Counted from the first letter of the stretch, positions 20,001-35,000 are shown. The stretch: 64,000 bases of DNA from Cylicocyclus nassatus (GCA_958299035.1 CATQJL010000112.1:10206880-10270879); one strand, 5' to 3'. The notes: generated from the sequence alone by a model not told the origin. Numbers and translations are program-made.

Positions 20001-23000
20001 GAACAAACCTTGAGTGCAAGCAGAATCTCGTTGATGCGGTCGAGTAATTGCGCGTATTCGCTCCTCTTCTCGTCGTCTAGATTTTCCAGGTTCAACCGAC
20101 AAATACTTTCTTGCAACTTGGTTAGCAATTCTTCGTCTTTTTTAAGTTCATCAGGAGTTTTCGCTTCTGAGATGTGATCAGTTACGACACGAAGATGATC
20201 TTCAGCATCCTTGCGTGTGGCATTGAAAGCGGCTAACGCAGCCAGCTTGTCGCCGACTGAGTCGCCAAGTCTCTTCAGAAGGTCTTTCAGTTTTGACAAA
20301 TCCCATGCGCTCTTTTGCCTCAACTCCTCCGTTGCATCGCCGGCTGGTATGGTCTGCAAGAGGTTTTCGAGGCGTTGCTTCTTTGATTCGAGATCTTCAA
20401 TTGCAGATTGCTGTTCCTCAAGAGTTGATGGGATCTCTTCTGGTTGCTGTTGCAGACTTTCTGAGATCATTAAGATTTCAGGTGCGACAGCGTTCAACTT
20501 GGCTAGTTGTTCGGCCTTCGTCTTCACATCTTCACACTTCTTCTGCAATTCCCGTACTTGATCAGGAAGCGTTTTGTCGAGGTCATCGTGGCTCACAACA
20601 GGAGATGAAGTGTTAGCAAACTCATTACATGTGTCAGCGATGCCAGTCAGTTTCTGCAGTTCAGGCTCAAGGCTTGAAACCAGCTGCTGAGCGTATTCGA
20701 CATTCTGTGGATCAACTTTGTTCAGGCTGTCAGCAATGGCTGACAATCTGTTTTTCACCTCATTCTGTCTTTCACGAGCCTTTTCTTCATCACCAAGAGC
20801 ATTCTGCAATGTTGTTAGCTGCTCCTGAAATATAAATCAAAATTGTTTTCTGTACGTTCATGAATGATTGAATGAAAAGCAAATACCTCTATCTGTTGCT
20901 TGATGTTACTTGCATCACGAGCCAGTTGATTTCGCTGCGACAGTTCTTCCTGAGGAATTGCCTCGATTGTGGCTAGAATTGCCGACAGGTCTTCAGCATC
21001 TTTCTGAGCAGTATCGATCGGTTCTGGTAACTCTAGCTTCTTCATCTTGCCACGACACTCGTCGACAACATTCTGTAGTCCGATGGTCTTATCTTCGAAT
21101 CGTTTCAGGTCATTAACTTGATCGTCCAATTTCTTATTGACGTCATCGATTCTATGCGAAAGTTCTTCCTTCTTTGGCAGTAAATCAGCAGGAATGTCAG
21201 CGATCGCATCTACTCTTGCTGTCAGTTTTGGTATTCTACTCTGCTGGAACGCCAGCACATCATTAGAAGATGTCGATGGAACGGGCAGGCTTTGTTCAAT
21301 GTCAGCAACGTCTTGTTCAAGTTGATCCAGAGATTGGACAGCAGCCTTGTGAAGATCGCGTTCAGCCAACATGTGCTGAAGTTGTTCTTCATCATGTTTC
21401 GTCATTTCGTCGACTTTCTTCCTATCATTCTCTGCCCTATCGTCAACATCCTTCTCAGCGGTAATCGGCAAATTCAGTAGACTTTCGCGAATTTCACGCA
21501 TTCGTGCAAGTTTGTCCTCGAGTGTCGGAATGTCTTGAGCTGTTGGAAGTGCAGCAATTGCATCTTCGATTTGTGCCAAGCGCTGGACAGCATCACGAAT
21601 GGTGTCATCCTGTTGCTTTTTGGCATTTCGCAAGTCCTCGATTTGCTTCTGTAGCTGTTCAGTCTTGTCCTTAGGAAGATTCTGAAGTTGGTTCTCCACC
21701 TCATTCAATGAATCTTCGGTAAGCTCATGGAGAGGAAGCGTTTCAAGTTGCGAGAGTCGTACAGTAATCATGACGATGATACGCTCCTGTTCGTCCTTCT
21801 CAGCGGCTTTCTTCGCGTCTTCTAGCAGTGCATCAAGTGACTTCATACGGTCTTCTAAAACAGCGAGACGAGAAGAGTCTGGATCCACATGTTTACGGGA
21901 ATGATTTGCTTCATCTTGTTTTTCCTTCAACATAGCTAATTGCGCTCGAAGAGCAGGAGTCTGGAATTTCTCGATATTTTCGAGGTTCTCTCTGGTAAGC
22001 TCTTTAGATAGCTGATCGCAGATGGAGTTAATCTCGTTGATGAAGTGATCCACAGAATCACTCAAAAGGTTCTCGTCTTCGACTTCTGCTGATAAATCAC
22101 ATAATACGTCATCGTACTGCTTCTCCATTTGTTCGATATCGACGTCGATAAATCGAACATCTGCACGAGGGCTCTCCAGGGGTTCGAGTAGATCAGAAAG
22201 CTGTTGAAGTGTACGGATTTTGTCACTGAGATTATAAATTTTCTTTCTTTCTTCCGATAGCATATCAAAATCTTGCTGAGCGTCGTTTGTCGTTCTTCGT
22301 GGCTTTCTCAACACTTCGTCAAGTGATTTCCTCAGCTTGCCGAGTTCGACGTCCGCTTCCTCTCTCAACCTTGAGAATGCGTCCCAGTTGTTGGCATGCT
22401 CCTGCAGATCCTTAGACATGCTTTCAGCAGGAGATAAGACTGCTTCGAGGGCTTGCACAGAAGGATGCGATTTTGGTGCATCCTGCAGAAGAGTTTCGGC
22501 CTTCTTGCATTCATCAGTCAAATCTTCTGCAGTTGGTCTGTATTGTGCTGGTACTCCTTCTGCATCTTCCAACAGCCGCTTAGCATCGCTGACTAATTGG
22601 ACTAATCGCGTGTATATTGGTTTGATAGTATCTGCCAGTTGTTGTTCGGCTGCCCGTTTTGCAAGTTCGTCTTCTAGGGCAATTCGACGCTGCTGAAAAC
22701 ACTGCAATTAGCTAATCATTGCGTGAACGAGCTCCGTGACGGCTGTTTGTGTAAATGAAGAATTCCTGGAGAATGAGGATATAGGATGAAAAGGATAAAG
22801 GATTCGGCGTCTTCATTGCCCTCTGCAGGCATGCGCCGAACGCATTCTACTACATAATCGAAGAGGCTGCTGAATGCATGCGGGCCAGGGACATACATGT
22901 TGTAGTTTCATGTATCACCCAGGTTTGATACGATACAGTTTAGCTTGCGCAGAAAACTACAGAATACACCTTTAGAAATGCCCAGGTTCAACGAATAGAG

Positions 23001-26000
23001 AATGTATAAAGTACTTTGGAAATACGCACCTCCTAAAAAAATTTTAGGGGTGTTTCTCAAGATTTTTGCGGGCCCCAAGCCTTCGAAAAAAGTTTTTCAC
23101 AAGGCTAATTTGAATTTTTAGAGAATTTTAAAAATTATTTTGTTTACAAAATTAAACAAGTCACTTGCACACTTTTATAACCCACGTAAGTAAATTTCAA
23201 AATTTTCGCGACCCATTCTCTTGTCCCCTCGCTACCTCCCCCCCCCCCCTCAGTCCGCCACTGCTACCTACATATGGCCCACTCCACAATCTCACTCTAA
23301 CACTGCTCTTTACTCTAGAGAATGTAATCGTATTCAGTTCAGGGTAAGGATCTTTCTTCCAGGATCTCTTCCATTCAGTGCTAAACCTTACGAATATCAG
23401 AGCTCGCTGAAAGTTGCTCTAGGAGAGAAGTCGTGAAAATCAATGCAAACGTTGAAAATATGACAAACCTTGAGAACATCAAGAGTCTTGTTGATACGGT
23501 CGAGCAGTTGAGCATGTTCGTCTCTTTGCTCATCGTCCAGACCATCACGGTTAAGTTGTGAGATATTTTGCTGTAATCTAGCTAACGATTCTTCGTCCTT
23601 TTTCAGTTCGTCAGGTGTCTTCTCTTCAGACACGGGACTAGTGATGGCAAGAAGTTGATCTTCAGCATCCTTGCGTGCGGCATTGAAAGCGGCTAACGCA
23701 GCCAGCTTGTCGCCGACTGAGTCGCCGAGTCTCTTTAGAAGGTCTTTCAGTCTTGACAAATCCCATGCGCTCTTTTGCCTCAACTCCTCCGCTGCATCGC
23801 CGGCTGGTATGGTCTGCAGGAGGTTTTCGAGGCGTTGCTTCTTTGATTCGAGATCTTCAAGTACAGATTGCTGTTCGTCAAGAGTTGATGGGATCTCCTC
23901 TGGCTGCTGTTGCAGACTTTCTGAGATCATCAAGATTTCAGGTGCGACAGCGTTCAACTTTGCTAGTTGTTCGGCCTTCGTTTTCACGTCTTCACACTTC
24001 TTCTGCAATTCCCGTACTTGATCAGGAAGCGTTTTGTCGAGGTCATCGTGGCTCACAACAGGAGATGAAGTGCTAGCGAATTGATCACAAGTGTCAGCGA
24101 TGCCAGACAGCGTCTGCAGTTCAGGCTCAAGGCTTGAAACTAGCTGCAAAGCAGACTCGAAATTTTCTGGATCAACCTTGTTCAGACTGTCGGCAATGGC
24201 TGACAATTTGTTCTTCAGTTCATCCTGCCTTTCACGGGCCTTTTCTTCATCCCCAAGAGCTTTTCGCAGTGTAGAAAGTTGCTCCTAAAATATATTTTAT
24301 GATCTTCCACTTCCAAGAACGAATGACAACAGTATTCAAGATTGATACTAGGTTTGTTTTGAATAGATATTTCTGTGTGAGGAGACAAATTTCTTTTGAC
24401 ACAGTAAAAGAGGTGCAGTGAGTATGGGGCTGGCATAACCGTTTGTCTTTGTCTTTTTTTCAATCTCAACCGGGAATGATCTTCTAGCGTTCGAATTCTG
24501 AGAATATCGTGCATGGAGTTTTGGGTGAGAATTTTATGCGGAGTTATTATGTTGTTAGATGTTCATGAGACTTGATTCGAATTTACTGTCTCTCTCTAAA
24601 TCAAGCACTCCGGAGGTTTCCAACAGCAGTGTTTTTTTTGCATACAGAAGCTAATGGATCTTTGGTGTATGTGTCAATCTCTTGTTTGGGCAAGTGTTCC
24701 CGTCATAATCCAGTCAGACGCGTGCGCACATGATGCGCGAACGTGGGCCCTGAACGCGCGAGAGTCCAATCAGGCAAAATCGGGTTAGTTTGCATCGTCC
24801 GTTCAGCTGGAACGAGGGTTTGATGGTTGTTATGTTGCAAGAGATTTGTCCGAGAGATTTGAGTTGATGTGTTTATTAAAATTACAGAAGTTTCAACGGA
24901 TCTCTCCAGTACGGGCTCTGAAACTTTTGTAACTTTCATAACTATGCTAGATCAAATCTCAAATCAGACGAATTCCTTGCACCATAAAATTATCGATCCT
25001 TGTTTTGACTATTGAATAGATCGTTCGATTTACTAACGTTTTCGGCCACTTCATGGAAACATGCTATTTTATACAATTTGTGGTCAAGCGAGATTGGACG
25101 GGTGACCAGGTGCAGACAAACTCGCAGGCAAAATTGAGTTCGCGCATCATATGCTTTGGACGCTGTATGGAAAACTTGCCCGAATGGGATATTGACAAGG
25201 TTCATTTATAAAATCGTGACAACGGATTCTGCGGTCTTTGCGCCGACAGGAGCATAACACCCTCATACAAAAAGGCATCATCTCAATGCTCAGTCAATTC
25301 CAGTATAAGTACTATCATAACTAAGCGGGAAAACTATTCGAGTAGATTAAAACCAAGAAAATGCGGTTGCAGGGAGATGCGTGCGTGTCACGGGCACACC
25401 ATTGTCACGATCTTTCGAATGCCCTATACATATCGCACCCTGACAGTAAATTAGGCCCCTTTGGTGACGACACTTGTCAATACTTGCGATTGAACAAATC
25501 GCTATCCCTGGAATGCCGGTCATAGGCCCAAGACTAGTCGAGCAGATTTTCCGCTTATTATAGTGTGCTTGCACAGAAGGTGAAATGCGGTGAAATTTGC
25601 GCGTGCGGAATTAGCTTCGACCTTGACACCGGCCAAGTGCGCGCGCAAAATGCCGGCAGTGCTGGTGCAGCTACCTGATCACGCGCAAAATCTACCGCAA
25701 TTTCACCTTCTGTGCAAGCACACTATATTAAGCGGAAAGTCTACTCGACTGTACCTCCATCGATTCGTCAAATTGCTGAAACTTTGTGACTTGGCATTTT
25801 GCCAGATCTTTACGGATTTACTGGGCGCAGCTTTCATATGCACAGGCGCGTAGTTTTTGTTTATTGTCACAAACACGTATTTTTCCCCAGCAAAGTTCTT
25901 CCCAGCTTTTACACCCAATGATGAAGAGTTCTGCGTGCCAAATCGCGCAGACTGAAATCACGTATGTCCCCGGGCATACCTCACAGATTTCAGTCGCGAC

Positions 26001-29000
26001 GCGATTTGGCGATTCTCCAGTTGCTTATAAATCGTCGCAAACTCAATCTGAGCACATGGAAAACAGCACACTCTGTCGGTTATTGAAAGTTGAATACACC
26101 AAGCATTTGTGGTCTGCGAGTGTTGGATTCGGAGAGATCTGGCAAATGGGCAAATCGCGTGGCGACTAAAGTCGCGAGAGGTATGCTCAGGGCCTATGTC
26201 CTGGGCCTTCAAGGCCGTGTTCGGGCAAGAAGTCGATTTTGAGATTTTCTGCTCAACTGGGGCTATTCGCTATGCTGAATCCGAACATCCACACTGAAGA
26301 GTGCGAAAACAGCAAAAAAGAGCTGTTACGTAGGAGGGGAATCAACAGGTGACAGGGCTTTCCACTCTGTGAAGTTACTTTCCCAGCTTCGCGAACGATC
26401 TTCGCTTCCGCCGCCCGCCCCAATATCGCCACCGGCGGCCAAGCGCGAACGCATAACCTAAAATCGGAACCGATAAGATTGCACCTGAAACTAGGAGAGT
26501 GACTTCAGGGGTAGAAGGCCCCTCCCATCTGCCCCCTTCTACTTTAGAGCTCCTTTCGCTGTTTTCGCGCTCTACAGTGTGGATTTTTGGATTCAGATGG
26601 CGACCAGGCCCATGTAAGCTAAAAATCTCAAAATCGACTTCTTGCCAGGACACTGCTTTCAAGCGCATCAGAGTTTTGCGATATCTGGCAATTTGTGCAC
26701 GTACCAATGTCGTCGGCAGGTTTCGGCACCGTGGGACACTACCTTGACCGTCGAGCTACAGCATAAATGTACACGAGCGTGGTAAACGGTTAAGAGTGTA
26801 TCTCGACGGTTTTTGATTTTTGACAAGAGTCGTGTACGAGGATTTTGGCATCTAATGAAATCACTACAGAGAAGAAATGAAGAAAAGGGAGTTTGCCTTC
26901 TAAGTTGTTTTTATGGACTGCGATCCTAGCAAGCACTGAATTGCATTAAGTTTCTGCTCGTAATGAGAGAAAATGAGTTATGATGAAAGATGTCAAAACG
27001 TGAGGATCTCTCTTATAGTGAGGGAGAGATCCTCCCATCTCAATAAATCCTTGGTCTACTTATTGAGATGCATCCGTCGAATAATAAATGCAGCGTTGAC
27101 AAGTCCTCAGATCAACTACAATTCGCAGGGTATATGCCACGATTGGTGAACCTCCTTCCCCTTCAAAATGTTTATGACCATAGCCAGTCTATGGTCATAA
27201 GGATACCCTTTATGATCATGAACTGGCTGTTGGCATCTCTTTTCCTAACCAAAATTGGCGACAGAATATGTCCGAGCTTAATCCTTGAAGTGAATGTGCA
27301 CAGGAACATGCAAAAATACTCGTTTTTTCTTCAAATTCACTTTGAAACAATTTTTATAGAAAAAAAACGATGCACAAGAGAAGAGCACCAAGTTTGCACC
27401 AACCTCAGAAAACAGCAAACGAAAATTACCTTTGTTTGTTGCTTGATGGTACTTGCATCACGAGCCACTTGATTTCGAGCCGACAGTTCTTCCTGAGGAA
27501 TTGCCTCGATTGTGGCCAGAATTGCTGACAGGTCTTCAGCATCTTTCTGAGCAGTTTCGATTGGTTCTGGTAACTCTAACTTCTTCATCTTGCCACGACA
27601 CTCGTCGACAACATTCTGTAGTTCGATGGTCATATCTTCAAATCGTTTCAGATCGTTAACTTGATCGTCCAATTTCTTATTGACGTCATCGATTCTGTGC
27701 GAAAGTTCTTCCTTCTTTGGCAGTAAATCAGCAGGAATGTCAGCGATCGCATCTACTCTTGCTGTCAGTTTTGGTATTCTATTCTGCTGGAACGCTATAA
27801 CATCATTAGAGGATGTCGATGGAACAGGCAAGCTTTGTTCGATGTCCGCAACGTCTTGTTCGAGTTGATCAAGCGATTGAACCGCAGTGTTGCGAAGATC
27901 GCGTTCAGTCAGCATGTGCTGAAGTTGTTCTTCATCATGTTTCGTCATTTCGTCGACTTTCTTCCTGTTATTCTCTGCCCTATCGTCAACATCTTTCTCA
28001 GCGGTAATCGGCAAATTCAGTAGACTTTCGCGAATTTCACGCATTCGTGCAAGTTTGTCTTCGAGTGTCGGAATGTCTTGAGCTGTTGGAAGTGCAGCAA
28101 TTGCATCTTCGATTTGTGCCAAGCGTTGAACAGTGTCACGAATAGTGTCATCCTGTTGCTTCTTGGCATTTCGCAAGTCCTCGATTTGCTTCTGTAGCTG
28201 TTCAGCCTTGTCCTTAGGAAGATCCTGGAGTTGGTTCTCCATCTCATTCAGTGAATCTTCGGTAAGCTCATGGAGAGGAAGCGTTTCAAGTTCCGAAAGT
28301 CGTACGGTGATCATGACGATGATACGTTCCTGTTTGTCCTTCTCAGCTGTTTTCTTTGCGTTTTCAAGCAGTGAATCAGCTGCCTTCATTTGATCCTCTA
28401 AAACGCTAATGCGAGAGGGCTCTGGATCCACATGCTTTCGAGCATAATTTGCTTCGTCATGTTTCTCTTTTAGCATTAGCAGCTGAGCTCGGAGCGCAGG
28501 AAGTTGGAATTTTTCAATATTCTCAATATCTTCGCTATCCGGCATTTTTGATAAGAGATCAGCGATCGAGTTCAACTCGTTATTGAAGTGATCTACTGAG
28601 TCACAAAGAAGGTCTTCCTCAGCTATTTCCGCAGATAAATCAGTCATCACGTCTTCATACTGTTTTTGCAGTTGCTCTGAATCAACGTCGATAAAGCGAA
28701 CATCTGCATAGGGGCTTTCAAGTGGACTTAGTGATTCACATAGCTGTTGTAATTGACGAATTTTGTTGTTGATATCGCTCTTATCCCTTTGTTCGGACAG
28801 CGCACCAAAATCTTTTTTGGCATCATTTATTGGTCTTCTTGGTTTCCGAAGCACTTCGTCAAGTGATTCTCTGAGTCTGCTCAGTTCGGTGTCTGCTTCT
28901 TCTCTCAGTTTTGCGAACCTCTCCCAGATGTCAGCACGCTCTTGCATGATATTAAGAATACTTTGGGCAGGAGATAGTACTGCTTCAAGGGCTTGCACAG

Positions 29001-32000
29001 AAGGATGGGATTTCGGTGCATCCTGTAAAAGAGTTTCGGCTTTTTTGCATTCGTTAGCCAACTCTTCTGCAGTTGGTCTATATTGTGCTGGTACTCCTTC
29101 TGCATCTCCTAACAGCTGATTGGCATCACTGACGAGTTGGATCAGTCGTGTGGATATCGGTGTGATAGTATCTTCTAGTTGTTGTTCGGCGACTCGTTTC
29201 GCATGTTCATCCTCTAGAACGCTTCGACGCTGCTAAAACATGCACAAGGTTATTTGTTAGCCATTTTCACCAAATTTGCTTGTAAAATGCAATAGAATAT
29301 TTTTTGATATTGATTATAGTACTACTTTCGAATTAGTAGGCTAAAAAAGGGCGTACTTCGCAGTAAAAGTATTGTGCACCACAGTAAAAGTATTGTGGGG
29401 CAAATGTGCGTTCTATTATATTTGGATGTTAGATCTTGCTCTGTATACCAGAAACTGCGAAATGGGTAGTTCTTGAGTGTGGCTATGCACTAGGCTGCAA
29501 ACACTAGGCTTAGCGCTCTATGCCCGTCTAATTTTACATTTTGCCGTCTGTAGTTTTTCGAGGCCTCGGACAGTGTTCACGCGATTTGATCGTCGCGATT
29601 TGATCGCGACAAGACAACTGTTACGAGTTCATTGCATGCCGACCAGCTTCCACTTCGGTTGTGACGCTTTTCCAGCCCGAAATTTTTGAATGTAAAATGA
29701 AAATGAATGGAAATCGCAGCGACTGAATCGCGACGATCAAAGCGCGTGAACTCTGTCTGAGGTCTTATGAGTTCTTTCCGAGCAAAATTTACGTGTTCGA
29801 CAATACACTGATGTATTGTTGACCATCTAATTAGCGATCTGAATGCATAATGTTCCCTACCAGCACCAGATGACTCAGATGTTGTTTTGATATCTCACCA
29901 CCTTTTTCAGGCGGTTTCCTATCTACAATCCTTCTCTTTATTCAGTTGTCAATAACGCATACTTAAAGTGACGCTTCGAAGTACGGACAGCATAATCAGT
30001 GTTTTAAGCTGATTCTGAACATATGCCATTTTAAAGGGTCAAATTAAGTTCGGTGCCTTTCCTCATAAGCTCAGTAATATGCTAGAATGCAAGTAAAAGT
30101 TTATATAAAAATACTGCAGATGAGGCGCCCTGCCAATAATCAAGAGCATTTGCCAGTCGCCGCTCGCCTATCTCGCTAGAAGGCAGTGGCTCGGGAAAAT
30201 TGTAACTGCTCGCTTTCTGCTTCTCCTTGACCTTCTGGATGCGTTTAGGTTAGAGCTGTGTTTTGAAAGTCAAAAAAGTACTTTTTATTGCGTTCTCCGA
30301 CCTTGGAGATTACTGAAGAGGCTGGAGCAGATGTTCCCGCAGCCGAGTCGCGATCGGCTGCCTGGGCCAATCAGCCAATTGCCACCAAAATGAGTGGTGT
30401 TATAGTCTTGCAGCCGTCACCGTTTTTGGCGGGAATCTCCGCTCCAGCCTCCTCAGCAATTTCCGGGGCCGGAAAACGCCATAAAAAGCCCTTTTTTACC
30501 TTTCAAGCACAGCTCTGGTCTAGACGCATCTGCTAAGGAAAAGAAAGCGCACTGCTGGGTTTTGCGAGCCACTGCTCTCAAGAAAAATGTTGAACTGCTT
30601 TTCGATTATGTTCAAAGAGTGCACAAGTGCAGATGAGTTCAGGAGTAAAGAAGCTTCGAAAACTCTTTTGGCTACTAATTCACATTCCATGAGAGAAATA
30701 ATCTTAGAAGTTTCGCAATTTTTGGTTTTATTTGAATCATCGTTGTGCTTGAACATCGTGAATCAAAAGCATCGAACAGTAGGAGTATATTGGTTGGAAT
30801 AAGCAGAAAAAATGCCATATTCCTTCTTTCTCTATCAACGCGCTTTATAATTTCAAAGTAACCCGCGATAGGCATATCGGTGCCCTAAGGGTCACTCAAA
30901 GTTACTTGTTCGAAATTGTCCTTGTTGAAAAATGAAGCGCAGATATATGGTGTGGTAGAAAATCACAAACCTTGAGAACATCAAGTGTATTATTGATACG
31001 ATCCAACAGTCGAGCATGTTCGTCTCTCTGTTCGTCGTCCAGACCATCACGGTTGAGTTGTGAGATACTTTGCTGTAATCTAGCTAACGATTCTTCGTCC
31101 TTCTTCAGTTCGTCAGGTGTCTTCTCTTCAGACACAGGACCAGTGATGGCAAGTAGCTGATCTTCAGCATCCTTGCGTGCGGCATTGAAAGCGGCTAACG
31201 CAGCCAGCTTGTCGCCAACTGAGTCGCCAAGTCTCTTCAGAAGGTCTTTTAGTCTTGACAAATCCCATGCGCTCTTTTGCCTCAACTCCTCCGTTGCATC
31301 GCCTGCTGGTATGGTCTGCAAGAGGTTTTCGAGGCGTTGCTTCTTTGATTCGAGATCTTCAAGTACAGATTGTTGTTCGTTGAGATTTGATGGGATCTCT
31401 TCCGGTTGCTGCTGCAAACTTTCCGAGATCATCAAGATTTCAGGTGCGACGGCGTTCAGCTTTGCTTGTTGTTCGGCCTTTGTCTTCACATCTTCACACT
31501 TCTTCTGCAATTCCCGTACTTGATCAGGAAGCGTTTTGTCGAGATCATCGTGGCTCACAACAGGAGATGAAGTGTTAGCGAATTCATTACATGTGTCAGC
31601 GATGCCAGTCAGCTTCTGCAGTTCAGGCTCAAGGCTAGAAACCAGCTGCAAAGCGGACTCGAAGTTCTCTGGATCAACCTTGTTCAAGCTGTCGGCAATG
31701 GCTGACAATCTGTTCTTCACCTCGTCCTGTCTTTCACGAGCCTTTTCTTCATCGTCAAGAGCTTCTCGCAGTGTAGAAAGTTGCTCCTGAAATGTTAATT
31801 TCAAATATTTCTTACATAGAAATAGCTAATTAAACTACCTTTGTCTGTTGCCTGATTGTGCTTGCATCTTCACCCAGCTGTCCTCTAAGGGACAGATCTT
31901 CCTGAGGAATTGCCTCGATTGTGGCCAGAATTGCTGACAGGTCTTCAGCATCTTTCTGAGCAGTTTCGATTGGTTCTGGTAACTCTAACTTCTTCATCTT

Positions 32001-35000
32001 GCCACGACACTCGTCGACAATATTCTGTAGTTCGATGGTCTTATCTTCGAATCGTTTCAGGTCATTAACTTGATCGTCCAATTTCTTATTGACGTCATCG
32101 ATTCTGTGCGAAAGTTCTTCCTTCTTTGGCAGTAAGTCAGCAGGAATGTCAGCGATCGCGTCTACTCTTGCTGTCAGTTTTGGTATTCTATTCTGCTGGA
32201 ACGCTATAACATCATTAGAGGATGTCGATGGAACAGGTAAGCTTTGTTCGATGTCCGCAACGTCCTGTTCGAGTTGATCAAGCGATTGAACCGCAGTGTT
32301 GCGAAGATCGCGTTCAGTCAGCATGTGCTGAAGTTGTTCTTCATCATGTTTCGTCATTTCGTCGACTTTCTTCCTATCATTCTCTGCCCTATCGTCAACA
32401 TCCTTCTCAGCAGTAATCGGCAAATTCAGTAGACTTTCGCGAATTTCACGCATTCGTGCAAGTTTGTCTTCGAGTGTCGGAATGTCTTGAGCTGTTGGAA
32501 GTGCACCAATTGCATCTTCGATTTGTGCCAAGCGCTGGACAGCATCACGAATGGTGTCATCCTGTTGCTTTTTGGCATTCCGCAAGTCTTCGATTTGCTT
32601 CTGTAGCTGTTCAGCCTTGTCCTTAGGAAGATTCTGAAGTTGGTTCTCCACTTCGTTCAGTGAATCTTCGGCAAGCTCATGAAGAGGAAGCGCTTCGAGT
32701 TGCGACAGTCGGACGGTGATCATAATGATGATACGCTCTAGTTCATCCTTCTCGGCAGTTTTTTCTGCGTCTTCTAACAGCGTTGCAACCCATTTCATAC
32801 GATCTTCTAAGGCAGCGAAGCGAGAGGAATCTGGATCCACATGCTTGCGAGCATGGTTTGCCTCATCATGTTTCTCCCTCAGCATTGCTAGTTGTGCTTG
32901 AAGTGCTGGAAGCTGGAATTGTCCAACGTTTTGCAAGTCCTCTTTGGTGGGCTTTCTGGATAGCATATCAGCAATGAAATTTATTTCGTTGTTGAAGTGA
33001 TCTACAGAGTCGCATACAAGGTTCTCATCTTCAATTTCCGCTGATAAATCGCATAGTACGTCGTCGTACTGCTTCTCAAGTTGCTCTCTGTCGACGTCTA
33101 TGAAACGTATGTCTGCGTAGGGAATTTCGAGAGGATCGAGAAGCTCAGAGAGCTGTTGAAGTTGCTGAATTTTGTCGCTAAGAACATCTGCTTTCTTCCT
33201 CTTTTCAGATAATAGTTCGAAGTCTTTTTTAGCGTCATTGATAGATCTTCGCGGTTTTGCTGTCACTTCGTCAAGTGGCTCTCTCATATCACTCAGATCT
33301 GTGTCCGCCTCATCCCTCATTCCTACAAACGTATCCCAGTTGTTGGCGCGTTCTTGCAAGACTGGGATCATGCTTTGAGCGGATGATATGACTGCTTCGA
33401 GGGCTTGCACAGAAGGATGCGATTTTGGTGCATCCTGCAGAAGAGTTTCGGCCTTCTTGCATTCATCAGCCAAATCTTCTGCAGTTGGTCTATATTGTGC
33501 TGGTACTCCTTCTACATCTCCCAATAGCCCGTTAGCATCGTTGACTAATTGAAGTAATCGTGCGGATATCGGTGTGATGGTATCTGCCAGTTCCTGTTCG
33601 GCTGCTCGTTTCGAGAGTTCGTCCTCCAGGGCAATTCGACGATGCTAGAAAACATTATTTATCTGTTTGTTGATAATATTCGTATGCCGTGTTTTCCACA
33701 GATGAAGGGAAGTTTTCGAACCGAATAAATTAACGGAGCAATTTACGTAGGTAATCTGAGGCATATGCACAAATTATCCTCATAATTATCAAATGTCGCA
33801 AAATGAGAAAAGGCATCTACCCACTCTGTATTTAAGACCTTTTGAAAAATTCAGGGGAGATTTTGATTCCCGATGAGGAATGAATATGAGTTAAAGGCAC
33901 CGTCTACCCAGATTTTCGACTTCCACGTTTTTGTCGTTTCAGGGCCTTCTCATGCCCCTAATTCCGAGAATGTCTAAGTCGAGAATGCTCGAAAATCCCG
34001 AGAATCCCCGTTCCAGAGGACCCACAGGCCGGCTTTCCGGGATGGTGATTGGATGGGCGCGCACAAATGGGCGGGCATGGATGGGGGTCCTCGTGCATCT
34101 TCGCTATTCCGAACAGATTTTCTCGCTTCCGAAGCGGCATTTTGCGCCGCGACTTGGGGGGCATTGGATTGATAGGGGCCCTACTTTTATAAGCTGCCAA
34201 AAGCTCAACATCCTCAACTTAGGATGTACAGTGCCTTTGACATGTCGTAAAAGGAGTTCTCGGAGTGAAATTCTTCTACTTTATAAATAGAAGACTAGGC
34301 TTTTCCTTCAAATTTAAAATGCGAAAGTAGGCACAGGTGGGGATCTGGTACGACCAAGTTAGCTTATAACGGACATTTTCACAAAAAATCTGAGTATCAC
34401 GTTACTGTGAAATTCAGCTAGCAGCTAGCATTCAAAGCGGTTTTTCCGACTAAGAGAACAAACAACAAACATTGGGAATGTTGAAATCCCCATTCCTAGC
34501 TCATTCCCAAGGTTTACGCTTCCATTTGATTGGCCAGAGAATTCATTCGCACCATTTTCAAGAGTTCAGAACTTGTTAGTTTCATGAAATTGCACAACTC
34601 TAGTTACACTTGAAATAGGAAGTCATGCTTCACAAATTCATCTGGAAGACTTATGCAAACACCCAAAGAAAGAAGCTTCATAACAAAATTACTCAAGCTT
34701 TGATTTTTCTGTGGGGAACAAAATTATCAGAGTTTGAGTTTTCTGTGTAGGGTTGCCAAAGATCTGAACTTGTCATAAAATCGAATCCAGTTGGTATTAC
34801 GAGTATTACTACCTGCTCTTTCTTCCCTAGGAGCTTTTGTGCTGATTAAGGGTTTCTATCAAAAGTTGTTTCGAGAAAAATGCCAAAAATCCAATTTGCC
34901 GTTTTGTACATACTGCTTGGACGAAAATCATAACTTTCCAAAGAAAAGCTCAGTCAACGCGCTTCTTGCTCAGATGAAGAGAGCAAGCCAGAAGCCTAAA

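Larger units (their letters stand above)
24285..27429 (-). other. anc-1 U11 A-B intron (3,145 bp), transposon-rich
   Basis: In other units this intron is 52-74 bp. Here it has gained about 3 kb, including the foldback elements at 25534-25751, 25972-26188 and 26207-26664. Small hairpins lie near 27004-27033 (GGATCTCTC/GAGAGATCC) and 27176-27203 (TATGACCATAG/CTATGGTCATA). 24285-25530 and 26670-27400 contain no gene that I can support. Confidence 0.75.
29233..30970 (-). other. anc-1 intron U10-U11 (1,738 bp)
   Basis: Carries two hairpins, 29562-29765 and 30252-30516. 29766-30250 and 30520-30970 show no further feature that I recognise. Confidence 0.65.

Noticed and set aside
22716..22898. 60-codon minus-strand frame in the U11-U12 intron
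   Set aside because: It sits between a clear donor and acceptor of anc-1, and including it would break the regular cassette structure.
27068..27472. 134-codon plus-strand frame
   Set aside because: It runs from intron into the antisense of U11 exon A. The last part is shadow and the rest has no recognisable content.
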